Shown: positions 50,601 through 62,360 of the stretch, one piece after another
Layout of the letters: each line of letters begins with the position of its first letter
How positions within the stretch are numbered: the first letter of the stretch is position 1
Assembly: GCA_965153455.1 (NCBI GenBank)
Contig: OZ234500.1
Location: 13,844,557 to 13,908,556 of the forward strand
DNA: 64,000 nucleotides
Reading direction: 5' to 3'
From: Sphagnum compactum
Lineage: Eukaryota > Bryophyta > Sphagnopsida > Sphagnales
Notes under the pieces: model-generated
Seen by the model: the letters and a program-made list of their open reading frames with translations, nothing else
Databases searched by the model: none
Told to the model about the DNA's origin: nothing
Position numbers and translations under genes: made by a program

Positions 50601-53600
50601 ACCACCCAACTTGGGACTCTTTCCAATTGGTCAAATATTATCATTTAAATAAAGTGAAAATTAATCAAATAAATTGAAAACAGCAAAGAGGTCCAAACAT
50701 AATTGGATGATATACCATATTGCTAAATCTAAAGGTTGAAGGAAAATGGCATTGTTTCATAAATATGAAAAGTTTCAAAACCTTGAAAACATGTATAGCG
50801 TGTGAGGATTGAATTGCTCCAATTTTTGGCATTGGGCTTGAATTGGTCTTCAAACATAAATGTGAACTTTTGTTTTAAAACATTTATAAACTTATGGCTA
50901 TGTGTAAGGTAAAGTAAATTAAAATATGGTGAATGGGTCAACCATCACATTCTTCAACCTTTATCTTTAGAAATGAATATTTTTATTTTCTTTTTTCCTT
51001 GTCTCCGCTTAATATGACCAATTTCATTTCATGTGAATTCAATATTTTGAAAGTGATAGAATGGAATCAAGTGTGATATTGTAAATTAGAGATTGAGAAA
51101 TGTTCCAAGGTGTTATTAGAGGGCAAATAGTTTCTAACCAACTAAGAATTGGATGTGTAAAACCAAAAGCAAGAACAATTTAAACTTTTGTTGGCATTTT
51201 GAGGACGTTGTTAGTCCATAATCTAAAGTGACCCTCATTGAAAAGGTTTATTTTCAAATTAACTCTTGAGTTAACAAAAATAAAATCTTAGTAACCTAAT
51301 GGTTGTCTCTATTTGCAGGGTATGCAAAGAATGATTAGTCAGTTACTTTGCCTCTTTAGGAGATGTGTGGTAGCATATAAGGGAAAATCATGGTCAACTA
51401 AGCTATACAACACTTTGTTTCTAAAACATTTTATATATAATAAGAGAAAGGACAAGCCATAATTGGATGACAATTGTGAATGAGGGTGTAAAGCATGCAC
51501 TAGGAAGTATAATGGTTCTAGGAATGATGCTAAAGGCTCTAAGTTTTGGACTAGTCATGGCCGGATTGGGGTTTTTTTAGGGGAAATGTTGGGTTTAGGT
51601 TTTTTAAAAAAATATTTATAAAACAAATGACCCACTGATTCCATGTCCAAGAAATATTTAGAAAAACTAAAACCCATTAGTTTTTTAGCTAAGTCCAATT
51701 TTTGAAACCGTTAGTTCCTTGGGTCGGAAGTTCTAAGCTTGATGAGGCCCAGTGCTTTTGATTTCAAGGCAAGGCTAGGTTCAAATTTTTAGATTGCTGA
51801 TTCAAGCATTTTTGGAAAGTTTTTTCAAAGTGTTGATTATTTTCAAAGAAAACACATTGCTTTCACCCTTTATGGTCTCATTGTCCTCCAAATTAGTAAG
51901 GTCCCAAAAAAATGAGAAGGTCTTTAATTTTCATGTTGAAACACACATGGAGTGTGAAGTTTAAAAAAAAAATCACAAGGAGGGAATGAGAAGCAAAGGG
52001 AAAATAAAACAAAGTCATAGGGGACGAGTTTGCATGGTAAAACCCACTCAAAGAGTGGAAGTGATTAAAAAAACACAAAGTCATAGGGAGTGAGTGGAAA
52101 ATTAGGGGGAAAGAGAACAATTTATCAAAGTGAGGGTGGCACAAGTGGTGTAACCTAAAAATAGTGTCATCTATTTTTCTGTGGATGAAGACTACAAGCC
52201 CTAACTGGTAAGCCCTAACTGGCGACTGAAAAAATTGCTCCTATTTTTTGTTATTTTGTTGTTTTGCAGGAGGAAGTTGGTGAGATAGCATTTGGGATGG
52301 AAAGCAATCTGAGCAGATCAATGAAAACTCTGGAAAAGCTCTGTGGATCAGATTTTTGTAAGGGGATTAGCAGATTTGGATTTTGGGGGGATGTAAGGAA
52401 ATGAGGTGATCAGGAGGATATTAGAGGCAGGCTGAGGAAGGGAAGAAGGGGTCTTCAATGATGAAAGAAAAGAAGTTGTTAGACTTTTGGGAAGATAGGA
52501 AAGTGTGGTCAGATTTGGATTTTGGGGTGTTAAATAGAAGCAGAATTTGATCAGTAGGACTAGATCGGAAGAATCATGACGAGAAAACTTCCGCTGTGCT
52601 AAAATGTTAAGAAAAGGTCTAAAGTTGTTGATGTGTTTCTGTAAGGACCAACACAAGGGAGAGGATGAGCGTGTTTAGGATTTTTGGAATGGTTGTGTGG
52701 CAATTCATTCGTGATGTTTATGGGGATTCTTGAACTAGGTTTTGTCTTGAAAAGAATACCTGCTGCATTGTGGGAGCTCTCGGTGTTTTGGGAATGAAGG
52801 AATGCTGGGAAGTAGAGATGATTGTACTGGCTGACCTTGCCCTAAATCTCTGTCCAATTTCTGAAACTGAACCATGTTAAAGTAGTATAGTTAATCTCTG
52901 TGGGCATTCTGTTGTTGGGTATGAGCTACCAGCCACATAAAACAACTTGTTGACTCCTAGAGAGGAAATCAAAATGAGTGCCTGATCTTTTGTGGTCCAT
53001 AGAATTAAGGCCGTAGAACTTAGATGTCTATTAAGATCTTAAAGAAGAAGAATGTTTGAATCAGAATTGTCATGTTTCAGTAAAAGTTTTAGAAATATAC
53101 TTCAGTCCATGGATGTCCAACAATGGGGATGTGCACATTGCAGAATGTATTGCCCTTGTTTTTAAGTGACAGTGGAGGAAAAAAATCACATGGAGGGAAT
53201 GGGAGGTGAGAAAAAGAACAATGTCACAAGGAACGAGTACAAAGTACGAAATTTGTCTTTTTTAAAAAGCAATGGGAGCATGGAGCTGAGTCCCTAAATC
53301 CTAGCCCCAAACCCTTATACTAGGGACTCTACGTTATACCTACACCTAAGACTTGACCTTGATCAAACATACCTAAGGTCCAATGGGCTGGGCCTTCTGA
53401 TGGATCCAATTGACCTTGGGAAAACCCAAGTTGGGCCCAAGGTCATGTTTTTTCGCACCTAGATCTACTAGCGTGGGTCTTGTGGCAAGTCTCCCCCCAC
53501 CAAGACCCATCGACCTAAGTACACAAACCCTAACATGGACCTGGCCTCAAAACTGGGTTGAAAACCCAGCCCTGACCAACATTGGTGTGGGCTAGTGTTA

Positions 53601-54603
53601 TCAGGTTATTGATTTTTCATAATTATTGGGTAGGTTATTTAATTTTTTTGAGGTGTTGATTAGGTTATCGATATCAATACAAAAAAATTGGGTGTTGGTT
53701 AGCTTACCAATTATTTTTGGGTAATTACTATCAATTACGCATAATGGTAGGTTATTTAATAATTGGTTGTTAATTGCTAGTTATCATGCTAGTTATCCGC
53801 GAGTTACAGGGTTTCTAGAAAAATAAATAAAATAAAGTTATTCTGTTTTTATTTCCTTTCATAAAAGTGTTTAGTGTTTTAGGATGGATGAGCTACCTAG
53901 GTGATAACTAGGTCATCTTGGTAGGTTATTACATTTTGAAAGTTCAATACCCAACAATTAGGTTATTATCAGGTTATCAAAAATCAATAATTGACTGATA
54001 AGTTATTAACAGCTAGCTTGAGAACCAACATGAGAACCGTGTCAAAACCCAATAACCGGCCAACACTGGTTTGGACTAGAGTTGGGCAACATCAACTTTT
54101 GAACATACTAAGCTACATACTAGCTGGTACTGGAATTGAACTCTAAAAAAACTCATACCATCATCTTACTGCAATTGAATCTTTTTGGGAAAAAATTCAT
54201 ACCATCATGTTATTTTATTGGATTTTAAAACTTTTTCCTATTACCTACAGGACCTCTTTTAAAACAAATTTTACCAGTCTGCTCTTGGTATAAGGGTACA
54301 AAGCTAATTTTTAATTAGTATGTGAAGGTATAGACATGGTATTGAGATTGATATAACATTGATATTAAATTTGTACTATGTCAAGTCCCTCCCAGCGAGG
54401 TACTTGTACGAGTCTGATGTTACCTTGCGTCCCTACCAAAAAAGAAGGGATGTGAACTAGCCTAGCATTGCCTCATGTCATACCAGTCCGGTCGATTCTT
54501 TGATACACGGACGAGCACCAGCCTATGTACCAGAGTTCCAACCTGGTACATGGCCAAGGAGGCAAGAGAAAGTGGCACTGGGCAAGCAAGAAGAGGTGAA
54601 AAC
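47641..54603. other. AT-rich intergenic DNA with scattered repeats
   Basis: No gene is recognised. A 29-bp tandem duplication (TTGTTGAAACAATTGTGGTT type) lies at about 50371-50430. A diverged repeat of about 80 bp (ATCACAAGGAGGGAATGAGA / ATCACATGGAGGGAATGGGA) occurs near 51973 and 53187. The tract 53580-54010 is cryptically repetitive in GGTTATT/AATTA words. At 54060-54200 there is an inverted copy of a repeat seen at 24.0 and 26.9 kb. Confidence 0.4.
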
Positions 54604-54611
54604 AGTAGGTG

Positions 54612-54970
54612 GGCCACAGTGAACAAGTACCCACCAGTGCACCATCCACTGGATGTCCATTATGACTCAGTCATGGATGAACCTCAACTGAATATTTGGT
54701 TTCATCTTAGTTCTGTAGGAAACAGGTCTCATATATAGGCAGATAGGTAGGAAAATAGGCAACTTCTAGGTAAGTACATGGTTTATAGTATATACATATC
54801 TAAGGGCTGTTTTTACTACCTACCTACTAACAACCTGCTTGTGGGTTGTTAGTATGTAGGTAAAAACTGAGCTAAACACCATGGTGAACTCGAACCCAAC
54901 AGAAAACTGTTTCCTGACCACTTACCATTCATCCTTCATGGTGCGCTGGTGGGTGCTAGTTCACTGTGGG
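54612..54970. mobile_element. MITE, copy A (inverted relative to copy B)
   Basis: The element is about 360 bp with imperfect terminal inverted repeats of about 30 bp. It starts CCACAGTGAACAAGTACCCA and ends with the reverse complement of CCCACAGTGAACTAGCACCC. Its whole length matches the reverse complement of copy B (56928-57320), including CAGGAAACAG, TACCTACATACTAACAACCC and TATATATGAGAC. No coding capacity. No intact target-site duplication was found for this copy. Confidence 0.75.
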
Positions 54971-56919
54971 TGAACCACATTTTCAATCCATTAAGTTCAA
55001 TACCATATGAACATGATTGTTGGTTGGAATCCTTAAAGAAATAATGGGACATCTTCAGGTCGATTCCAAGTTCCAAGGGTAAGATTGAAACAATTCTAAT
55101 AATGATCTTGGCTGTCCTGTTCTGCTGATCAGTTTATGAATGTTGAGTGCATAGAGTTTTGGTAGCCATTGAAAACTTATTCCAACTTCCAACTTCTTTG
55201 TGAAGGATTTGATGGATGTGCAACAAATCCTCTGCTTCCTTCAACATGACTCTGTTTCAGACAGCACCAACAACTTCTCTTAAGTGTAGCATAATGGCCA
55301 ACAGGCTAGGCGTTCCTGAAATAAGCACCCCTCAGGAATGCCTCATTCTTTAAGTGTTACCCAGCGAAAAAACCTAACAGGTTTTTATTTTTAAAATCCT
55401 CATGATACACAGTGGGATTATGGGGGAAAAAAGAAACAAACCCAAGGCAAGCATTTCAGTTTTTCTGAAAGGCCCACATGATCTTCAAATTGCCTGCCTC
55501 TTGTGGGTGAAAGAATGTGCTCTGGAAGGTTACCTCCAAATACACTAGAAATTTTTTTGTAAGTTTTTTCATGATTCTATAAGCCCACCCAGTATGTACA
55601 GTTATCAGCAAAACCTTTAAGGTTCTTGAGAGTCAGGTATTGGTGTCTTAGATATCCTAGTAAAACCCTATGTAAGCATAAAAATTCTGACCCACCCATA
55701 GGGCTGCCTTAAAGGTAGAGCATCTCCCTCTCACCTGCATAGCTATACATTCAATCTTGTCTCTTCACATTTATTTAGTGGTTGTGTGACAAAAAAGAAG
55801 GCAGATAGGAACCTCAAGAAACTTATGCATTTACTTATCAATTTTCACATAGATCCACTAGTTCATTAACAGCAGCCAGGTTCCTACTTCCTTACCACAG
55901 ATTCTATCCTTACACCTCTTCACTCCATTACAACTATTGAAATACATCCACTTGGTTTCACTAGGTGTCCCACACTTCAACCAAACTAACTTCTACATAG
56001 AAATACTTTTGTAGAGATTATTGGAAGAGCACTCTCTGAACTCTCTCATTAGGCCATTGGGGTCTTACACAGATCCAGTTTTCACAACCCAAACCTAGAG
56101 AATTTTTCCCACTACTTACACAGAAATGTATCAAAGAAAAAATGGCATCCCAAACTACATCAACTCCTTGGAGTTCCCAAAATTAGGGTCTCAGCTTTCT
56201 GGTAAACTGCCAACCGAAATTCTGCAGAAGCTTTTCCCACCACAAAACAGACTCCAACTTTGCAAGATTTTGACACTGACTCCTCTACAATTCCCAGGAG
56301 ACAGTTTCCAACTTTCTGAAAGACTCATAATAGAGACCCCACAAGCTGCTATCCTCTCAGACCGGCCAAATTTGTCCCCTAGGGAGTTTCATCAATTCCA
56401 ACATGTCTGCATTCTGTAGTCTCTTCTTAAGTACTATTATTCGAAATCCCTACTCCAGAACGCAGCAGAAGAAGACCTGGAGTTAGGATGCAACGACAAC
56501 ATTATGGTTCCAGGCATTCTTCACACTCATCATCTCCTAATCACAAACTCCCACACACCAGGAAAAAGAAAGAAGATACTTAGCTTCATCAACCCTCTCT
56601 TCTTATTCTTCAACATCCCTTGCCAAGCGTGCCATTTCCAAAAACCATGAAAAGCTCCAAACAAACCTTCATCAATTACTCCGCTCTAGCTTTGCACAAA
56701 GCAAGGGCACACCACACAGCTCCTGGCCTAATTAACCTGCAACAGACAACACGAAGAAAAAAACTCCCAAATCCACAAGTTCATAGATACCCAACTAATC
56801 CTTCTCTTGTCGTTTTTAGAATTCGGCACCTGATATGCCCTTCCATTCATTAAGTCTTCATCGGAGATGATTTTATTTCACCTCTTTTCATCCCACAGTT
56901 GTATGTGTTTGTTATGTTG
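54971..56919. other. Spacer between the two inverted MITE copies
   Basis: About 1.95 kb of mixed composition, more C- and A-rich towards the right end. A plus-strand frame at 56126-56419 (97 codons, ATG) has no recognised motif. A tRNA-like segment at 55699-55800 is listed separately. Nothing identifies this as the interior of a transposon. Confidence 0.35.
55699..55800 (+). repeat. Possible tRNA-derived SINE relic
   Basis: CTGCCTTAAAGGTAGAGCAT resembles a polymerase III A box and tRNA D arm. About 30 bp on, ACATTCAATCTTG resembles a decayed B box (GGTTCGAATCC type). The intervening CCTCTCACC could be an anticodon loop. No complete cloverleaf can be folded, so it is not an active tRNA gene. 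Confidence 0.25.
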
Positions 56920-56927
56920 AATTGTTG

Positions 56928-57320
56928 GGCCACAAGTGAACTGGCACCCACAGTGCACTTTGAAGGATGGATGGTAAGTGGTCAGGAAACAGTTTTCTAT
57001 TGGGTTCCAGTTCCCTAGCTAACCATGGTGGTTAGCTCATTTACTTTTTTTATTACCTACCTACTAACAACCCGCAAACAGTAACAAGCATGTTGTTAGT
57101 AGTAATATTAATAACAGCCTTCACATATGCATAAACTATAAACCATCTACTTACCTAGTAGTTACCTATTTTCTTCCCTATTTACTTATATATGAGACTT
57201 ATTTCTTAGAAAATTGGTTACCAAGGTGAAACCAATTGTTAACTCAGTTGAGATTTATCCACAACTGAGTAATAACATCCAGTAGATGGTGTGCTGGTGA
57301 GTGCTGATTCATTGTGGCCA
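56928..57320. mobile_element. hAT-like MITE, copy B, with 8-bp target-site duplication
   Basis: The element is 393 bp and begins GGCCACAAGTGAACTGGCAC. It ends ...CATTGTGGCCA, whose reverse complement TGGCCACAATGAATCAGCAC matches the start. AATTGTTG occurs directly before (56920-56927) and directly after (57321-57328). An 8-bp target-site duplication with terminal repeats of this kind is typical of hAT-superfamily non-autonomous elements. The interior is non-coding. Confidence 0.8.
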
Positions 57321-57328
57321 AATTGTTG

Positions 57329-60300
57329 CACTTGTACTTTAGTGTCAATGGATATTCACATTGGACTTCTTAGGGTTGTTCAAATGGTTGTTGTGAATCA
57401 TGACAATTTCATGATTCTATTGTGTAGCTTGCTTTCTCCAGTTTGGAATATCCTTAATTGTTTCTCAATTAAACCTCCTTTATTTCTTGGACTAATGATA
57501 GAAGTCCTAACGTTTTTTAATTTCACAACGAAGTAAGCCAGAAGGAATGGATATAAAACATTCAATCAGCCATGGAATAGATTTACAATTCAGAAACCTA
57601 GTGGTATTGGACCAGTTCTAGTCACGTACAAGTTGTTGAAACCCTATTTATTGGCTAGAGAAATCTGCGATAAATAATGCATGCGTTATAAATCATTGAT
57701 TTGTAGATACCTTGTCTATAGGTAACTGATAACTGAAACTATAGGTAATAAAAATTTGAGATAGATCCGATGCCAAACCCAAAAGGGTTGTTTATAGATA
57801 TTTAATACTAGCGTGGAATTGGTTTCGACTCAACAATGTGGATACTGTTAAGGTCATGGGTCAATGCACACTTTTTCACCTTGGTGTCTTCACCAATAGG
57901 GTAGACTGGCCCATCATTGATCACATGCCTATGATCGAACATTTATTTATATTTTCATCATATGTGCTTCATTTTGAGTGATTTAAAATGTCATTGGAGC
58001 ACTGGCTCAAGCTCTAGAAATCATCTTTGAAGTGCAAAGGAAAAGGAGTAATAAAAAACTAACCAAAAAAAATAAAAAATCCAACTTACAAAACACTTTT
58101 TTTTTTTTTCCTCTTTTCTTTGGACCCCTTTTACTTTCAAACCTCATAATTTTCTTATTTCTTATTCATTTTAAACAATTTAAAATGCTATTAGGAGTGC
58201 CACCTAAAGTTCTACAAGTCATCTTGGAACTCTAATAGCAACAAAACAACATACAAGAAATTTTTTGGGTGCCTGGGAACTGACCTTTGTAGTGTTCGAT
58301 GGTTTGCTTTTTTGAGTTCGTGGCCCCCTTTATCTTGGGGGGCCATAACTTTCTCATTTCTAATATGTTTTCAACAATTGTTAGTGTGTCAAATGTGCTA
58401 AGGAGAGGGGTTCACGTTTTGTTTGAACACTAGAAACAATGAAGCCCTCCCCTTGGATCCAGCCTACCTTGAGTCTTTAAATGTTTGGTCACCAATCGGT
58501 CTACCCTATCATTTCCTCATTCATTAGAAAAATAAAGTAGAAAGGACAAAAATTTGGAGAATTTAAATTAAATGACATTCAATCTAATTTTTTGTGAATA
58601 TATAATTGAGGATATACAAATTGTATAAGTGTATAAATCTTATTCTAATTTTTGTAGAAGTTAACATATGACACTAAACATGTAAGAACATTTTCATCGT
58701 TCAATCGTTGCAACATTGTACCTTAAATCCACCAGCTAATTTGATGTGAAAAGTCGTTGGATTGCAATCTCATCTTGATTCACACCCCATCACATAACTC
58801 TCAATCACCACTCTTGGTCATCATTGTTGTTTCTCTCACACCTTTTGCACTCAATCATATTGCACCTTTCCACACCTTTGATCATTATCTTGTTTTTCAT
58901 TTTGATCACATCACACAATGCAAGTTTTTGAATGCTTAGTGTAATCATCTTCACCATTTTATTTAATTTTTGTGAAGTTGCAAATGTTCATTTGCTTATT
59001 GTTTGTGAAGTTACAATTGTTTGTTTGTTCATTGTTTGTGGAATTATAAATGTGTGGAATGATGAAACATTGGTGAGGTGAGGTTCAAGTTTGACTACAA
59101 GTTGAATTGCAAGAGGATGATTATGAAAATGATTTTAAAAATTGAATGTTATTGTTACAATTGAAGGTCAAGCTTGATGCACACATCCGCCATGGCAAGT
59201 TCAACCAATTCATAAAGTAAATATTGAAAGGGACAAGGTCCAATAATCTTGTTGAGATTTGATTTAAGTCTAAAAGTCCATTTTGACTAGTAGACCATTC
59301 ATATGGAACACAAGTTAACATTTGAACAATGTATAAAAAGAAAAGATCAAATACAAGATATGAAAGGTACAAATGTTGTTGTATTAATCACGTTGAATAA
59401 AAACATGAGCTTTCATTCATTTACAATTTGCATTTGTTTTCACACATTTAAAAAGTATTTTTCATGCTTGTATCTAGTTGATTATCTTTAGGCAATAAAT
59501 CAAAAACATCATTATGGTGTTGTTTAGTTGTTTTTATTGGAGATGTAAAGACCATGTAGTCGACAACCTTCAACCTCATTTGAAGCTTTTGTAAGTTTTT
59601 TACCCTACAAAGCTTGAAATATTTATGAGCTTTTTCAAAGGTCAATTATGTAACAAGAAACTATCATTCTTTGGTTTTCAAAAATCAAAATTTTTCAACA
59701 CGTGGTAGTAACCATGTTCACTTTGCTAAACTTTGAACACAAAAGGCACTTTCTTTCATTTTGCCAATTTGATCTAATTTTTTTGTTGATTTTGAACTAG
59801 GTGATCGAGTTGTTAGATTAGTGGGCAAACTTGTTGGGAAACTTTCACCGAGTATTTCCACTTATTTTGTGTTAGTTGTCTCCATTAATGGTGTGGAATG
59901 TTAGCACTTTGCTAAAGTAGATTTGTGCATGTTATTCAACATTTCACCTTAATGATGAACTTTGTGCAATAGCAATTAGTAATGCAAAAAGAAAAGAAAT
60001 TGTTGTTGTGGATGCTTGAATTTGTGAAGACCTCGGAGAACTTTCTGTATTGTGTTTTCAATTAATGTTTCAAATTCTTACAAAACTTCAACAATGTTAT
60101 GATTACCAATGAATTTAATAAAATCGTGTTTGATAATGCCCCATTTTATTATAATGACCTTGTAGGTCTTTTAGTTAATCCAACTAAATGATTTTGATTA
60201 AAGTGCTTAGTGATTTGCTCCCAAAATGCATTATTTTCCTAACCATTCCCAATGTTTAAATCTTGTGAAATATGTAAGAAAAAGCAACACAATTTTGTAA

Positions 60301-61850
60301 CTTTGTTAAGAATTTTAAAAATTTGTTCTTTGCTCCTATTAATGTATTGGACTCCATTTTTACAATGATTAAATATGTCATTCAATGCCTTTGCAAAGTT
60401 CCATGTGGTGTTTGATTTTGAAATGTAAGCACAATAAGGTGTACATATTTGTCATTTTTCAATGTTGGATGGAAATAAATATAAAATAACAATAAAAACC
60501 ATTAAAAAATTTATACATTGAATGTTTTTAATTAAATGATTAAAAAATTAGTCATTAACTATTGTGCATTAACTCTCAACTTTTAAACTATTTCAATTAA
60601 TTTTTTGTTTAGTTGTTTGAAATACAAGTTTGAAATTTATTTTTTGCAATGAAGGAATTGTGTAAAATATGGAGTAAGTAATTTTTAACAAATAAAATTT
60701 CTACTTTCTATTATAATCACACCTCAAGAATATAATGATATTCGTATCCCCAAAAGTAAATGAGAAAATAAGTTTGAAAAGTAATTAAAATATTCCCATT
60801 TACGAAATTTCCATTCAACAAACAAGGATATTTTAAAGGTTTGTTTGCTTTTAATTTTTTGGAAAAATCCTTATAGTAATAATAGAGGTGCAACAAGGTT
60901 TTCAATTGTATTCCACCCATTTTTATGCTACTTGTTTGGTTTCATATGCATTCAGATATAGAGTAAAAATATAAACATTTGCTTTTTGTGTCTACTTTAC
61001 CATGCTTCTACTTGTCAACAAATTCACTTGGTGTACTTATGCTTGCTCCTAGTATTATGCAAAGGTGAAAAGAAAAAAACATGTTGAAGCCTTCATTATT
61101 AAAATACTTAATCCTAATTCACTATGTAGTTCCACCCAAATTAGGCCAACTGGAAAGGAGCTGATCCAAACCATTCACCTATAATTGTTCAGTGGACCAT
61201 TTCCATTTGAATATGTGCATAGTGGATTATTAACAGATTTCATATTGAATTTTTAGTAAATTCATAATGGAATTTTAGTGGAAATTGGTGGACTTCAGTG
61301 GATGGGAGTGCTACATGGTGGAATCATAGTGGACACCTTGTCACAATTCTAGATCATTCATGATTTTCAATAAGAATGCATGTCGGTTGAAATGGGACTT
61401 TCCCAATCAGTGTTGTGTGGAATGTCAAGTGAATTAAAACTAGGTTTTCTAGTAATGCCTGTAGGCTTTTTGAATTCTAGAATTATGTGTAAAGTTGCAA
61501 AACAAGCACTAATGGTAAATGCACAAATAGTTTCCATTTGTAAGCAATTTATTAGCAACAATGGAGATGCTCTATGTGTGCAAAACATGTAGACATAGTA
61601 TTAATGTTTTGGTTTTTTTCTTTTAATTTTTAAAATGTAACAACAATGGTGATATTTGCAAAAAAAGATGTAACATTAGTGACAATTGTTAGAAAATTTA
61701 AAAATAACCTCAATAATGAAATGTTTTCAAATACTATCTAAAATGGGAAAAAAAAATTAGCCCCAAACTAACAAGTTTGTCAAAAATGTGGCATACAATT
61801 TTTTCTTTGAATTGCTTTTGTAAATTTTGCAATACATTTTCAATTATTAA
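57329..61850. other. AT-rich intergenic DNA with a dispersed repeat
   Basis: About 57830-58440 is a copy of the repeat also present at 26940-27470. A 70-codon ATG frame at 61380-61592 is not recognised. The remainder is AT-rich without supported genes. Confidence 0.4.
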
Positions 61851-61855
61851 GTTTT

Positions 61856-62360
61856 GGAAAATGTGGCCACATACACGTCAGATGCGCTGCGGTATTCTGA
61901 CGAAAACCCTCTACTGAGATGCGGTTGGGGAGGTAATAGCAAAAAGGTTATTACCAATGGCCATAAATGATGGTATGAAATATTGTCACAATCAGGGCAC
62001 CGACCATAAATCATGGTATGGAATATTCTAATAACCAAGCCGAAGACATCCCTCCTCTGTTTATGAGAATATTCTTATGGTAAGGTATACGAAGCCCAGG
62101 CTTTTCTATGCCTTGCCATAAGACTATTCAAGAAAACCCAGGTTCTCTTGCGCCTAGCCACGAGAATCTTCACATGGCTAGGGATAAGCTAGCCCAGACT
62201 GACTACTACTGTTCATGGCCAGTGAGCTCGAGCATATTGAGGGTCAAGGTGAACCAGCACCTACAGTGTACATTCACCTTCTTGAGTGAGGTCTCTTAGA
62301 CTTTATTTTTCATGTTTACTGAGGAGGGAATTGTTAAATTTCGACTTAGAGACCCTGACT
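61856..62360. repeat. Hairpin-rich island, possible foldback element
   Basis: This stretch is GC-richer than its flanks. It holds an imperfect inverted repeat of about 30 bp per arm (62068-62097 with 62099-62129; GAATATTCTTATGGTAAGG type) and a smaller one, CCTAGCCA ... TGGCTAGG, at about 62154-62182. A diverged direct repeat, CCATAAATGATGGTATGAAA / CCATAAATCATGGTATGGAA, also lies within it. No coding sequence is seen. Confidence 0.5.

Noticed and set aside
52348-52656. 102-codon minus frame
   Set aside because: Low-complexity serine/leucine/proline-rich text from a purine-rich plus strand. No ATG-initiated, motif-bearing protein is visible.
54604-54979. Target-site duplication for MITE copy A
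   Set aside because: Sequences on the two sides of the termini do not match over 8 bp, so none is claimed.
55699-55800. Functional tRNA gene
   Set aside because: A-box and B-box similarity is partial and no complete cloverleaf with paired acceptor stem can be formed.
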